Shown in pieces: positions 34,008 to 43,802 of a stretch of 64,000 nt of DNA (the first letter of the stretch is position 1; each line of letters starts with the position of its first letter). The notes under the pieces were generated by a model, which searched no databases, was not told where the DNA came from, and worked only from the letters and a program-made list of their open reading frames with translations. Source of the stretch: Gammaproteobacteria bacterium. Its GTDB lineage: Bacteria; Pseudomonadota; Gammaproteobacteria; Pseudomonadales; Pseudohongiellaceae. The position numbers and the translations under genes were made by a program. The stretch is from contig JABJIC010000031.1 of assembly GCA_018661465.1 (NCBI GenBank), forward strand, positions 34,675 to 98,674. Reading direction: 5' to 3'.

Positions 34008-35999
34008 CTAGCCTAGTTCGGTGACGATCTCTGCCAGTACATCCACTACGGAGGGATCAAATTTTCCGGAAGTCACGTACTTGCCAATCTCGTTCAATGC
34101 AGCCCTGCCATCCCACGGGTCGCGGTATGGACGTTTTGAAGTCAGGCTGATGTAGGCTTCTGCTACTGCCAATATTCGAGCGCCAACAGGGATGTTGTCA
34201 CCTTTGATACCGGCCGGATATCCTGAGCCATCAAAATTTTCATGGTGGCATTCGATCAATTCAAGCATGGTCTCATTTTCATAGCCCGCTGTACGCAGTC
34301 GCCTCACACCTTCACGAGGGTGCATGTGGATATGGGTGAAGTCATCCTCTGTTAAGCCGCCATTTCTGTTCAGAATATTTTCAGGAACGATGGTCTTGCC
34401 AACTTCAGCGAGATATCCCGCTTCAAGAATATCGTGTTTTTCCTGATCAACAAGATTCATGCGCTCCGCCAGCAAAAATCCAGTGATGCCTACCATGCGA
34501 GAAAAACCCACCGCGCCGTCAAGACATTCAACAGGAAGAATAAAATCTTCTGGGTAAGTCACCAGTTTCTCAAGTCGTGGCTCGAGTTCCTGAAGTAGAT
34601 GTTTGGGTAGCTGTTTGCATTCATCCATTGGATTCTTAAAGCCAACCACTTCATAAAGATGAACAGTGCTGCGACGACCCCGAACGTTGAGGTCTCTTTG
34701 TTTGTCCATCAGCACAGAGTTTTCAGCATAGGCAACCTTTACGTCGCTGTTGCTGGGTTCGACTTCCATGGCATGTTTCAGATGTACGTGGACTTGTTCT
34801 GGGTCTTTAGCATCTTTTAATAAATCGGCAACAGCGATTCGCAGTGTTACGTCGTCGGGCTTGTCTTCGATCTCTTGTAACAGAGCATTTATCTGCTCTA
34901 CAAGATCGGAATTTCCAGATTGACTAAAAGATGCCAACCCAGACACCGGCCTAAAATTAACGACGTCGCGGCAGTCTTTGTATGTAGACTCATCGACAGT
35001 CACTCTGGTTGGCTCACACATTCCTTCAATTCTGGATGCCAGGTTTACAACATCCCCGAAAGCCGTAAAAGATTGTCTCTTGGAACCAATAATACCGGTT
35101 GTTGCGACACCTGTGGAAAGACCTACTCGCAATTTAAATGGGTAGTTGCCTTTGCTCATGCGTTCCTGCATTTTCCAGGCGGCGGCTACACCTAGTAGAG
35201 CGTGTTTTTCAAAACGGATTGGTGCGCCGAATTCAGACATGATTCCATCACCCATATACTTATCGATATGAGCATTGTATTGAAGCAGGATGGTTTCCAT
35301 GTCCGCCAGATATTTGTTGAGTTCGGTAATAACTACTTCAGCAGAATGGTCTTCAGATTATTGGGTGAATCCTTTGAGATCGGAAAACATCACACTGATC
35401 CGACGATTCTCTGTTCGGATGCGGCCCTCGATCATTAGTTTGACCACCGCGGGATCCATGGTTGAGTAGAGAGCTTCTTCCACTTTCTCCTTGTGCGCAT
35501 GTATCGACTTGTTCTTTTCTTCCAATACCCGAGTTCGTTCTTCTACCTTGTAATCCAGCTCTGACTCGAATTCCCGAATAGTGGTCATAGTTTGTTCGAG
35601 CAATTCAGCATTACCGCTAGCCTCGGCTCTGGCTCTTAATGCTTCTGTCATTTTTTCCTGCAATTCCCGGTGAGTAAAACCAACAATTACAGCGGTTAGA
35701 ATCAAGAATCCCGCCCAAGTAAGGATAGAGGCCCAGAGGCTAAAAATATCCACTACGCCGATGAAACTCTCCGGGTAGATGCTGGCGAAGATAACGATCA
35801 CCAAAAACGTAAAGAATGCCCCCAAAACGCCGGAGCGAATTCCCAGATAGTAGGAGCTTAAAAGCACCGGTAGATAGAAAAAGTTCAGAAATGCGAGTTT
35901 TGCTTCAATGAACCAGACTATGGCGCTGATAAAGACAAGAATTACGAGAATAAATACGCCTTCAAAATTGTCGACGAGATATTTTTTTAGTTGTTCCAT
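34008..35999 (-). pseudogene. Membrane adenylate/guanylate cyclase with HD-GYP domain, interrupted by one in-frame stop
   Basis: The gene reads as two open frames, 35999-35358 and 35300-34008, in the same phase and separated by a TAA (35358-35360) plus 19 sense codons (SEDHSAEVVITELNKYLAD). Together they encode about 663 residues. In order: four or five membrane helices (1-110), a coiled coil, a class III cyclase domain and a C-terminal HD-GYP domain. The stop falls directly after VMFSDLKGFTQ, the first metal motif. The second metal motif KYMGDGIMSEFGAP and FGDVVNLASRIEG lie after it. Relatives tend to have FTSYSED-like sequence here, so a Tyr codon may have become TAA. The HD-GYP domain keeps HHENFDGSGYP but has AE in place of the HD dyad (GYLAEVGKTIVPENIL). 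Either a pseudogene, a sequencing error, or an unusual readthrough or split gene. Confidence 0.75.
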
Positions 36000-36324
36000 A
36001 GTTTGACTGTCTGCGAGTGAGGTCAGAGTGTGCGAATGAGGTTAGGATTTAAGCAGATTTGTCACAGGTGAACAACCGCCAAAGCCTTATCTCACCCCCT
36101 TTTTGTCCATTCACCGGGCAGATATGTGGACTGGTTCAGAGCGGTCAGATTGAAATCAAAGATAATGAGTTTCCAGGGGTCCACAGCTTTACTTATTTCG
36201 ATGAAAACAGCGGGAAAAACAGGCCTGTGGCCAAGACCTAAAATCAGCCTGATGAAATCACTCGTTTTACCTGTAATTAGCTGCATTTCATCTCCTGAAG
36301 CTTGTAAATCACGATTTTGGCCCT
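36000..36324. other. Gap before the FadR-family gene, little content
   Basis: Between the cyclase gene start and the operator palindrome I see no convincing gene. The open frames here are short, lack ribosome sites and show no recognisable protein sequence. The region probably holds the promoters of the divergent cyclase and regulator genes. Confidence 0.5.
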
Positions 36325-36359
36325 ATATTTGGTCCGACCAAATTGGTCAGACCAAATAT
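36325..36359. promoter_or_regulatory. Two abutting FadR-type operators within a 35-bp palindrome
   Basis: TTGGTCCGACCAA (36329-36341) and TTGGTCAGACCAA (36343-36355) are separated by one base. Each contains TGGTCNGACCA, the core recognised by E. coli FadR and close to sites of other FadR-subfamily GntR regulators. The two sites, plus flanking ATAT, form a larger near-perfect palindrome (36325-36359). They end 22 bases before the ATG of a FadR-family regulator at 36382, so autoregulation is very likely. Confidence 0.85.
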
Positions 36360-36381
36360 TAGCGAAATAAATGAGTGTTCG

Positions 36382-37107
36382 ATGTCAGATACTAATACTT
36401 TAAGCCACGAAATTTGCGGGATTTTGAGAGATGAAATCCTTTTGCAAAGATATCGCAGCGGGGAACGTTTTCCATCGGAGAGAGATCTGGCAAGCCGTTT
36501 CGATGCTAGCCGTGGCGCAGTGCGTGAGGCTTTGTCTCAGCTAGACCAAATGGGATTGATCCGTTCCCAGCCTGGTGGTGCCCGTATTCAGTCTATTGAT
36601 TCTGCCAGTATTGCCATCCTCGGGCCCTTAATGGTGTTGAACGAATTTCCTGATGCTGAATTGGTCGATCAGTTTTTGCAGACATTTGCCGCTTTGACCT
36701 CCCTTAGTATTAAGGGCGCTATTGAAAAGGCTGATGAGGCGCAACTGATCCAAATGACAAAAATGGTCGTAGAAATGTCAAGGTATGCCAATGACTTCGA
36801 GACCATGCAGCCCAGGATGAGTCTGTTTCATGAGTTGATTTCCAATATCACGGACAATCTTGTGGTCAGGCTCATAGGAAACGACCTAAAGGCTCAGTTC
36901 GTAGAAGGCATGATGCAATCAGGAATCAAGCCAATGATGAATGAGTTGTCACTGGAGGGCTTCTTCAAAAAACTAGAGATTAGTATCAGTAAGAAAGACG
37001 GGGCCATGGCTGCAGATGCATTTGATCAACATTTTGAGGAATTGCGAAGGGCTACAAAGCTAGCGATTCAGACGCGAGAACAGGAGCTCAGCCTCAAGAC
37101 TGCTTGA
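36382..37107 (+). CDS. GntR/FadR-family transcriptional regulator (FCD type)
   Basis: A 241-residue regulator. The winged helix-turn-helix (about 1-70) has ERFPSERDLASRFDASRGAV and REALSQLDQMGLIRSQPGG, typical of the FadR subfamily. An all-helical ligand domain follows (FCD-like; residues 85-235) with His in MSLFHELISNI and DAFDQHFEELR. The ligand is unknown; related proteins sense acyl-CoA, pyruvate, lactate or sugar acids. I place the start at ATG 36382, after the operator; a TTG at 36343 would begin inside it. The next gene downstream is an RND membrane-fusion protein 192 bases away with no second operator in between, so control of that pump is possible but not shown. Confidence 0.88.
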   Translation: MSDTNTLSHEICGILRDEILLQRYRSGERFPSERDLASRFDASRGAVREALSQLDQMGLIRSQPGGARIQSIDSASIAILGPLMVLNEFPDAELVDQFLQTFAALTSLSIKGAIEKADEAQLIQMTKMVVEMSRYANDFETMQPRMSLFHELISNITDNLVVRLIGNDLKAQFVEGMMQSGIKPMMNELSLEGFFKKLEISISKKDGAMAADAFDQHFEELRRATKLAIQTREQELSLKTA

Positions 37108-37299
37108 TAAAAATCATAGAGAGTACAGCATTAAGGATCTACATAGATTGCAATCGAGACCGCAATCTAACTTGATTTAGGAGAATCGATAGCAAGTTAA
37201 GCTGTCGTATCCAGTACAGGCCGCTAAAGCATGAAATAGCGGATGAGAATTACTTTACAAAAAATACGCGAATGTTGATTCGCAAAATGGAGTTCAGGC

Positions 37300-38466
37300 A
37301 TGAAGCGAGTTTTATTACCGGTTGCAATATTAGTAGGGTGCTTTCTTGTAGCAGCGCTACTGATTAGGAATCCACCGCAATTAGAGGAGTCCTCCCCAGA
37401 GATAATTCCGGTCGCTGTAAGAGTCATTGAAGTACAGCAAGAGTCAGTTCAACTAACAGTCGAATCTCAGGGGAAAGTTCAGGCGGCACAAACAGCCAAT
37501 GTTTCTGCGGCAGTAGCTGGCCCTGTGGCATGGATTTCTCCAGCCATGGAAGCAGGCGGTCACGTCATGGAAGGAGAAGTCTTGTTGCGTCTCGAAGCCA
37601 GTGATTTCGAAACGGCTCTGTTCAGAAGTGAGGCTGCTCTGCAGCAGGCTGAGGCTGAGGCCAGCCATTCTTTGAACGAACTCTCCCGCCTGCGCGAATT
37701 GGCAGAGCAACGTTTGGCCAGTGACTCTCAGTTGCAGGATTCCATAAGAACAGCAGCAGTTAATGAGGCGCGCCTCGCCGATGCCCAGGCAAGTTTTGGT
37801 CAGGCTGAGCTGGATCTCGCTCGAACTGAAATCAAAGCGCCATTCAACGCAATTATCGAAAGTCGTGATGTAGAGCTAGGGCAATATGTTAATCGCGCCC
37901 AGAGTGTAGGTGTTTTGTTTGGGGCTGACGTGGTTGAAGTTCGATTACCATTGGCTCTCCGACAGGTAGGTTTTCTTGATATCCCTCTCGGTGGTCGAGG
38001 AGAACTTCTCGGGGACCTGGCTCCAGAAGTGAAGATTACGGGGTTTTTTGGTGGCGAAGAACATATCTGGCAAGGCAAGTTGGTTCGGACAGAAGCGACA
38101 ATCGATGCCAATAGCAATACTGTTCAAACCATTATTCGTGTCGAACAACCGGATGGTTCTACCACGATTAGAGATGGTTACGAGACAATTCCTCTGCCTG
38201 TGGGTCTCTACGTGAAAGCGGAAATCATCGGTCGAGAAGTCGATGGTCTGATTTCGCTTCCTAGGTCTGTTATTCGCAATAACAATCAAGTTCTGGTTGT
38301 TGATGCTGAGAACAAGATGTACTACCGCGAAATTGAAATCTTTCGCTTGGAAGAACAGCAGGTGTTGATTAGTGGCGGAATTCTGCCAGGTGAACGCATC
38401 TGTACCTCGCCGATCCAAGCTGTGGTTGATGGCATGTCAGTACAACCAATCGTCGAATACATTTAG
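37300..38466 (+). CDS. RND efflux membrane-fusion protein (HlyD family)
   Basis: A 388-residue periplasmic adaptor for the adjacent RND pump. An N-terminal membrane anchor or signal (LLPVAILVGCFLVAALLI) is followed by the lipoyl/barrel-sandwich domain (VTVESQGKVQAAQTANVSA-like start, and SPAMEAGGHVMEGEVLLRLE), a helical hairpin (AALQQAEAEASHSLNELSRL), the second lipoyl half (KAPFNAIIESRDVELGQYV) and a beta-barrel. GGAG lies 9 bases before the ATG. The RND gene begins 50 bases after the stop. No TolC-type gene follows, so the outer-membrane channel is elsewhere. Confidence 0.9.
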   Translation: MKRVLLPVAILVGCFLVAALLIRNPPQLEESSPEIIPVAVRVIEVQQESVQLTVESQGKVQAAQTANVSAAVAGPVAWISPAMEAGGHVMEGEVLLRLEASDFETALFRSEAALQQAEAEASHSLNELSRLRELAEQRLASDSQLQDSIRTAAVNEARLADAQASFGQAELDLARTEIKAPFNAIIESRDVELGQYVNRAQSVGVLFGADVVEVRLPLALRQVGFLDIPLGGRGELLGDLAPEVKITGFFGGEEHIWQGKLVRTEATIDANSNTVQTIIRVEQPDGSTTIRDGYETIPLPVGLYVKAEIIGREVDGLISLPRSVIRNNNQVLVVDAENKMYYREIEIFRLEEQQVLISGGILPGERICTSPIQAVVDGMSVQPIVEYI

Positions 38467-38516
38467 TAAGCACAAGCTACTCCTAAAATTTATTAGCCCA
38501 GGCTAAGAGGTGAGTT

Positions 38517-41500
38517 TTGAGAACTCCTATTACATGGTTTGTTAAGAACCCCGTCGCAACAAATTTGATGATGTGGATATTTTTGGCAGGCGGTTTTATT
38601 TCCTATAACAATATAAATCAGGAAGAATTTCCTGATATGGATTTTGGTCTCCTGCAAGTCAGCGTTGCCTATTTAGGTGCTACACCCGCCGAATCAGAGT
38701 CTGCGGTATGTCTGCGAATAGAAGAGGCCTTGCAAGGCACAGAAGATATCGACGAATTGACGAGTACTGCTCGTGAAGGTGGCTGCGATGCAACCCTGAC
38801 GCTTGCTAGTGGTGCGGATCTGAATCGAGTTCTCAATGATGTGAAAGGTAAGGTTGATGCAATCTCTACTTTCCCATTAGAAACAGAAAAGCCAATAGTC
38901 AGAGCGTTCAGCAGTAGCGGTAATGTAATGACTCTTGCGCTTGCATCAGAGACTGATGACAAGAACCTGAAGATTGTAGCGGAGCGAATTCGCAACGACA
39001 TTATAGACCTGCCTGAAGTATCCACTGTGAATGTCGAATACATTCGACCATTTGAAATTTCAATCGAAGTATCTGAGTTTACCTTACGACAGTATGGCCT
39101 CACGCTGGATCAGATTTCACGGGCCATAGATCGCGCATCATTGGACCTTCCTGGCGGCACAATTAGAACCGATTCCGGTGAAATTTTGGTGAGAACCAAA
39201 GGCCAGGTTTACAGCGGAAGCGAGTACGAAGATATTGTGGTTCAGTCCTTTCCCGACGGGACACAATTGCGTCTGGGTCAAATCGCAACCGTAAGAGATG
39301 GTTTTGAAGAGGGCTATCTGGACGCGAGGATCAATGGCGTCAATGCTGCCATTATTGATGTGTTGCGAGTTGGAAAAGAAGATATCGTCACTGCTGCAGA
39401 GCAGGTGCGCGAATTCATGGCATCAGCAGATCTCAATTTGCCCGAAGGGATGTCAATTAGTGTTGTTTCAGATTCCGCTGTAGGCACGCAGACTCGTATA
39501 TCAACAGTAGCGAAGAATGCATATACGGGACTGCTTCTGGTAATGATTATTCTAGCACTCTTCCTGCGTTTCAAACTGGCTATCTGGGTTGCAGCGGGAA
39601 TTCCTATCGCGATTGCAGGAGCGTTGACTGTTTTTCCAGCTATGGATATGACCATAAGCTCATTGACGGTAATGGGGTTTATTTTGGTTCTGGGTATCGT
39701 TGTTGATGACGCTATCGTTGTCGGTGAACGTATCTACTCATATGAGAAAAAGGGCTACCCGAAAGAAGAAGCGGCGATCGAAGGTACTCTAGAAGTTTCA
39801 ATGCCAGTTATTTTTGGTGTACTGACTACAATTGCCGCATTTCTACCTCTGTTGCTTCAGACTGGGCAGTTTGGAGCCTTCTCAAATGTCATTGGCGGTG
39901 TGGTTGTATTTTGTCTGATTGCCAGCCTGGTTGAATCTCAATTAATTCTGCCAGGACACATTGCCCACAGAAAAACTGAAGGTTACTTTCTTGAGGGTAC
40001 TCGCGTAGTACTCATGTGGCAGAATTTTCAAGAAAAGATCGCCGATGGAATGGAGCACTTTGCTGAGCATGGCTATAGAAGAGCGCTGAAGAAGGTACTT
40101 AAATATCGATATGCAGCATGGGCCACGGCAACAGGCGTTGTTGTCATTACGATGGCCTTATTGCTCAGCGGGCGGGTTAACTTCCAATTCATGCCTTCCA
40201 TCGAAGGAGACACTGTCTGGGCTACCGTTAGATTGCCTGCCGGAGTGCCGGCTTCCATTACCGAAGCGTCTGTCGAGATAATCGAGAACGCAGCTATTGA
40301 GTTAGTTGCCGAATTAGAACAAGAGTTGATCCCCCTAAAAGCCAGTGGTATGGCTCCTGCTGCAACAGAAAGAGCAGTTGAAAGTATCTTGACCATCGTC
40401 GGAGGCACCGCCCCGCGAGGTGGCCCAGGTGGTGGAGGTCGTAATTCAGGCAGCAGCGATGTAGCGGAAGTAGTGTTGTACCTGACCCCATTTTTTGAGC
40501 GGGGAGAGATGAGCTCCGCTGATATACGAGATCGATGGCGAGAGAAAGTCGGGACAATCGCCGATGCTATTGAGTTAACGTTTGTCTCTGATGCCTTTTC
40601 AGCGGGTGATGCAATTAGTTATCGTTTGGAAGGTAGAAACGAAGAAAATTTGAAACAGGCTTCATCTCAGTTGCGGGAGGAGCTAATGCTATATCCTGGT
40701 GTCTTCGATGTGTCTGACTCGTTCAGAGCCGGCAAGCAAGAAGTTCAAATCCAGATTCTGGACCAGGGGAAGACCTTAGGCTTAACCCTCAATGACATTG
40801 CCACTCAGGTAAGGCAGGCGTTTTACGGTGCCGAATCTCAGAGAATTCAGCGAGGAACCGATGATGTTCGAGTCATGGTGCGTTATCCCGAAGAAGAGCG
40901 GCAGTCTCTAGGTAACTTGGAAGATTTATTGATTCGAACGCCGTCCGGTGCCGAAGTGCCGTTTCTGAGTATTGCTGACTACACCCTGGGTAGTAGCTAT
41001 TCCAGTATTAACAGACAGAATGGTCGCAGGGTAATTACCGTGCGCGGAGATCTAGATAGGACAGTAGTGACACCGGAAGAGATTCGACGAGAGATTATTG
41101 CCAAGTACAAGAACATTTGGGAGAGAGATTTGGATGTTGAGCTGGTTGTCGGCGGAGAAGGAGAACAACAAGCAGATTCTCTTTCAGAGCTATTGACCAC
41201 TTTCCCTATTGCAATGATGGTGATCTTTGCGCTGTTGGCGATTCCTTTGAAGTCCTATGTTCAGCCGCTAATAATTATGAGTGTCATTCCATTTGGAGCG
41301 ATCGGCGCTGTGTTCGGCCATTTCATAATGGGTGCCGACTTGGTGTTCTTCTCGATACTAGGGATTATCGCTCTTAGCGGGGTGGTGGTTAACGCGAGTT
41401 TAGTCCTGGTGATTTCTATCAACAGGCTTCGAGAGGAAGGTATGGGGATGGTTGAAGCTGTTTCCAGAGCCGGGATGATGCGCTTCAGACCGATCGTTTT

Positions 41501-41717
41501 AACTTCGGTCACCACCTTTATCGGTTTGGTCCCATTGATGGTCACTGCGAATCCAGCAACCTTCTTCATTATCCCTATGGCGATTTCTCTCGCATACGGA
41601 GTGTTGTTTGCGACGGTAATTACACTGTTCTTGATTCCCAGCCTTTATGTCATGTTGCATGACTTCAAGGGTCATACCGATACGGCAGAAGAGAGAGCTC
41701 TTGCTTATCAGCACTAG
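38517..41717 (+). CDS. RND-family efflux transporter permease
   Basis: A 1066-residue proton-driven pump of the AcrB/HAE type. It starts at TTG 38517 with GAGGTGAG just upstream. The N-terminus is RTPITWFVKNPVATNLMMW. Two large periplasmic loops alternate with 12 membrane helices. GIVVDDAIVVGERIYSYEKKG around residues 393-413 holds the proton-relay aspartates of helix 4; a second-half helix has GIIALSGVVVNASLVLV. A Gly-rich insert (RGGPGGGGRNSG) lies in the second periplasmic loop. The substrate is not predictable from sequence. It is co-transcribed with the membrane-fusion gene. Confidence 0.92.
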   Translation: MRTPITWFVKNPVATNLMMWIFLAGGFISYNNINQEEFPDMDFGLLQVSVAYLGATPAESESAVCLRIEEALQGTEDIDELTSTAREGGCDATLTLASGADLNRVLNDVKGKVDAISTFPLETEKPIVRAFSSSGNVMTLALASETDDKNLKIVAERIRNDIIDLPEVSTVNVEYIRPFEISIEVSEFTLRQYGLTLDQISRAIDRASLDLPGGTIRTDSGEILVRTKGQVYSGSEYEDIVVQSFPDGTQLRLGQIATVRDGFEEGYLDARINGVNAAIIDVLRVGKEDIVTAAEQVREFMASADLNLPEGMSISVVSDSAVGTQTRISTVAKNAYTGLLLVMIILALFLRFKLAIWVAAGIPIAIAGALTVFPAMDMTISSLTVMGFILVLGIVVDDAIVVGERIYSYEKKGYPKEEAAIEGTLEVSMPVIFGVLTTIAAFLPLLLQTGQFGAFSNVIGGVVVFCLIASLVESQLILPGHIAHRKTEGYFLEGTRVVLMWQNFQEKIADGMEHFAEHGYRRALKKVLKYRYAAWATATGVVVITMALLLSGRVNFQFMPSIEGDTVWATVRLPAGVPASITEASVEIIENAAIELVAELEQELIPLKASGMAPAATERAVESILTIVGGTAPRGGPGGGGRNSGSSDVAEVVLYLTPFFERGEMSSADIRDRWREKVGTIADAIELTFVSDAFSAGDAISYRLEGRNEENLKQASSQLREELMLYPGVFDVSDSFRAGKQEVQIQILDQGKTLGLTLNDIATQVRQAFYGAESQRIQRGTDDVRVMVRYPEEERQSLGNLEDLLIRTPSGAEVPFLSIADYTLGSSYSSINRQNGRRVITVRGDLDRTVVTPEEIRREIIAKYKNIWERDLDVELVVGGEGEQQADSLSELLTTFPIAMMVIFALLAIPLKSYVQPLIIMSVIPFGAIGAVFGHFIMGADLVFFSILGIIALSGVVVNASLVLVISINRLREEGMGMVEAVSRAGMMRFRPIVLTSVTTFIGLVPLMVTANPATFFIIPMAISLAYGVLFATVITLFLIPSLYVMLHDFKGHTDTAEERALAYQH

Positions 41718-41809
41718 AAACTGAAATCTATCCACTCTTTGATTAGTAACAATTAGTAATGATTCATAGTGTGGGTAGATTAGTTCTCGTCAGGTGTTCC
41801 TTCGGAGAC

Positions 41810-43597
41810 TTAGGCTTCTGATACGGCCTCAGCTGTGACTTCAGAAATTCTCGGTTCGGCAAATTGCAAGCTGGCTAGTTTTGCATACAGCTCACATTCT
41901 TCCATTAATTCACTATGTGAACCTTGGGCGATTAGCTGACCTCCATCAAGCACGGCAATTCTATCTACATTCATTACTGTGGCAAGACGATGTGCGATAA
42001 CTAAAGAAGTTCTATTCGCCATCAGTTTCTCAAGTGCTAGCTGTACCTTGCGCTCGCTCTCGGCATCCAGTGCACTGGTAGCCTCATCGAGAAGTAGAAT
42101 CTCGGGGTCTTTCAGTATCGCCCGCGCGATAGCGATTCGTTGCTTCTGACCGCCGGACAATCGAATTCCCGATTCCCCTAAATAGCTATCGTAACCCTCA
42201 GGCAGTTTATCGATAAACTCACTGGCGTAGGCCGCTTCAGCTGCCGCTAATACTTCTTCATCGCTGGCCTCTGGTCGACTGTAACGAATATTGTCCCAGA
42301 CGTTTCCGGTAAACATGGTCGGTTGCTGCGAGACGATAGCAATGTGGCTGCGCAGTACCTGTGGGTCTAGTTCTCGTATGTCGATGCCATCCAGACAAAG
42401 CTTACCGTTTTGTGGATCGTAGAAACGCAATACCATATCAAACAGTGTGGATTTTCCCGCTCCCGAAGGACCCACTAATGCCACACTCTCGCCAGGCTGA
42501 ATACTAAGGCTGACTTTGTTAAGAGCAGGGGTCTCTGGTCTGGATGGATAACAAAATTCCACTTCGTCCAACTCCAGCAAACCTCTGAATTCGCCGTTTA
42601 ATTGTTTTGGATTTTCCGGAGCTGCGATTTCATTTTTCGCCTCCAGCAATTCCATTAGGCGCTCCATTGCTCCAGTGGCTCTTTGTAATTCGCTTATTAC
42701 CTGACTAATAGCACCAACGGCAGAAGCGACGATCACCGCATAAGCGACAAAGGCGGTAAGTTCACCGGCGGACATGCTGCCATTGATTACATCCTGACCG
42801 CCGACCCAGATCATCACCGCGAGTGCCCCAAATACCAAAGTCATGACGATAGTAATCAAGAAAGACCGCATCATGATGCGGCTTAGAGCAACTTTGAATG
42901 CTGTTTCAACATGAGTCGAAAATTGGCGGTCGTCATATTGCTGATGGTTATAGGCCTGAACTGTCTTAATTTGCTGAATGCTTTCGCCGACATATGCACC
43001 TACATTGGCAATTTCGTCCTGACTACTTCTGGACAGTCGTCTGACCTTGCGCCCAAAAAACATGATTGGTCCAATAACCAGAGGAATACAGATCATCACT
43101 ACCGAAGTAAGTTTCGGATTGGTAATAAACAGGAAGATTGTTCCACCTACCATCATCAACAAGTTGCGCAGGGCAATGGATGCTGAGGAGCCAATGACCG
43201 ATTGGATTAATGTGGTATCTGTAGTGATTCGAGACTGGATTTCGCCACTGAGATTGTCTTCGAAATAGCCGGGATGCAGTTCAATAATGTGTGAATACAC
43301 TGCCTTTCTAATATCGGCGGTTACCCGTTCGCCAAGCCACGATACCCAGTAGAATCGGGCGAAGGTTCCCAGGGCTTGCAGGACGGCGACGATGACAAAG
43401 CCAAGTATTGCTGCATTGAGGGACTCGGTGGAGCCTTCGACGAAGCCTCTGTCCACGATCACTCGAACATATTGCACCAGCCCAAGTGTCAGGGCAGCGG
43501 TAAATACCAGTGCTATAGAAGCGATAACTATCTGTTTTTTGTAGGGCTTCAGAAATGTTAGGCCATTTCTGAGTATTGCTGAACTGGATTTTTGCAT
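41810..43597 (-). CDS. ABC exporter, fused membrane and ATPase domains (MsbA-like)
   Basis: A 595-residue half-transporter. Six membrane helices fill residues 20-310; the nucleotide-binding domain has Walker A GPSGAGKS (376-383), Q-loop VSQQPTMF, signature LSGGQKQR, Walker B ILLLDEATSALD and the switch IAHRLATV. It would act as a homodimer, moving lipid, peptide or drug substrates outward. It resembles the MsbA/ABCB group, but the essential msbA gene is normally next to lpxK, which is absent here, so the lipid A role is not claimed. Confidence 0.92.
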   Translation of the reverse strand: MQKSSSAILRNGLTFLKPYKKQIVIASIALVFTAALTLGLVQYVRVIVDRGFVEGSTESLNAAILGFVIVAVLQALGTFARFYWVSWLGERVTADIRKAVYSHIIELHPGYFEDNLSGEIQSRITTDTTLIQSVIGSSASIALRNLLMMVGGTIFLFITNPKLTSVVMICIPLVIGPIMFFGRKVRRLSRSSQDEIANVGAYVGESIQQIKTVQAYNHQQYDDRQFSTHVETAFKVALSRIMMRSFLITIVMTLVFGALAVMIWVGGQDVINGSMSAGELTAFVAYAVIVASAVGAISQVISELQRATGAMERLMELLEAKNEIAAPENPKQLNGEFRGLLELDEVEFCYPSRPETPALNKVSLSIQPGESVALVGPSGAGKSTLFDMVLRFYDPQNGKLCLDGIDIRELDPQVLRSHIAIVSQQPTMFTGNVWDNIRYSRPEASDEEVLAAAEAAYASEFIDKLPEGYDSYLGESGIRLSGGQKQRIAIARAILKDPEILLLDEATSALDAESERKVQLALEKLMANRTSLVIAHRLATVMNVDRIAVLDGGQLIAQGSHSELMEECELYAKLASLQFAEPRISEVTAEAVSEA

Positions 43598-43802
43598 GCA
43601 CGCAATGTAACAGTAACTGCTATAAAAACAAGTAAGCTGAATAATTCATTCAAACCTATCAATCCAGCCGAGCCATCAAAGCGAAGGAAAGAGCTCTGGC
43701 ATATCCACATGAGTTGAATTAGGCTTGTCCATTCTCTTGTGAATGAGCCTCGGTACCGGGTTCATTAATAGTCAATAACTAGTGTTGTGAAGTTGTAATC
43801 CA

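Noticed and set aside
36059..36241. A 60-codon open frame upstream of the FadR-family gene
   Set aside because: No ribosome site, no recognisable protein pattern, and it lies in the probable regulatory region.
37945..38418. A 157-codon minus-strand frame in the RND fusion-protein gene
   Set aside because: Antisense shadow of a real membrane-fusion gene with no recognisable motif.
41810..43597. Essential lipid A flippase msbA
   Set aside because: The domain type fits, but lpxK and other lipid A genes are absent, so the name is not justified.
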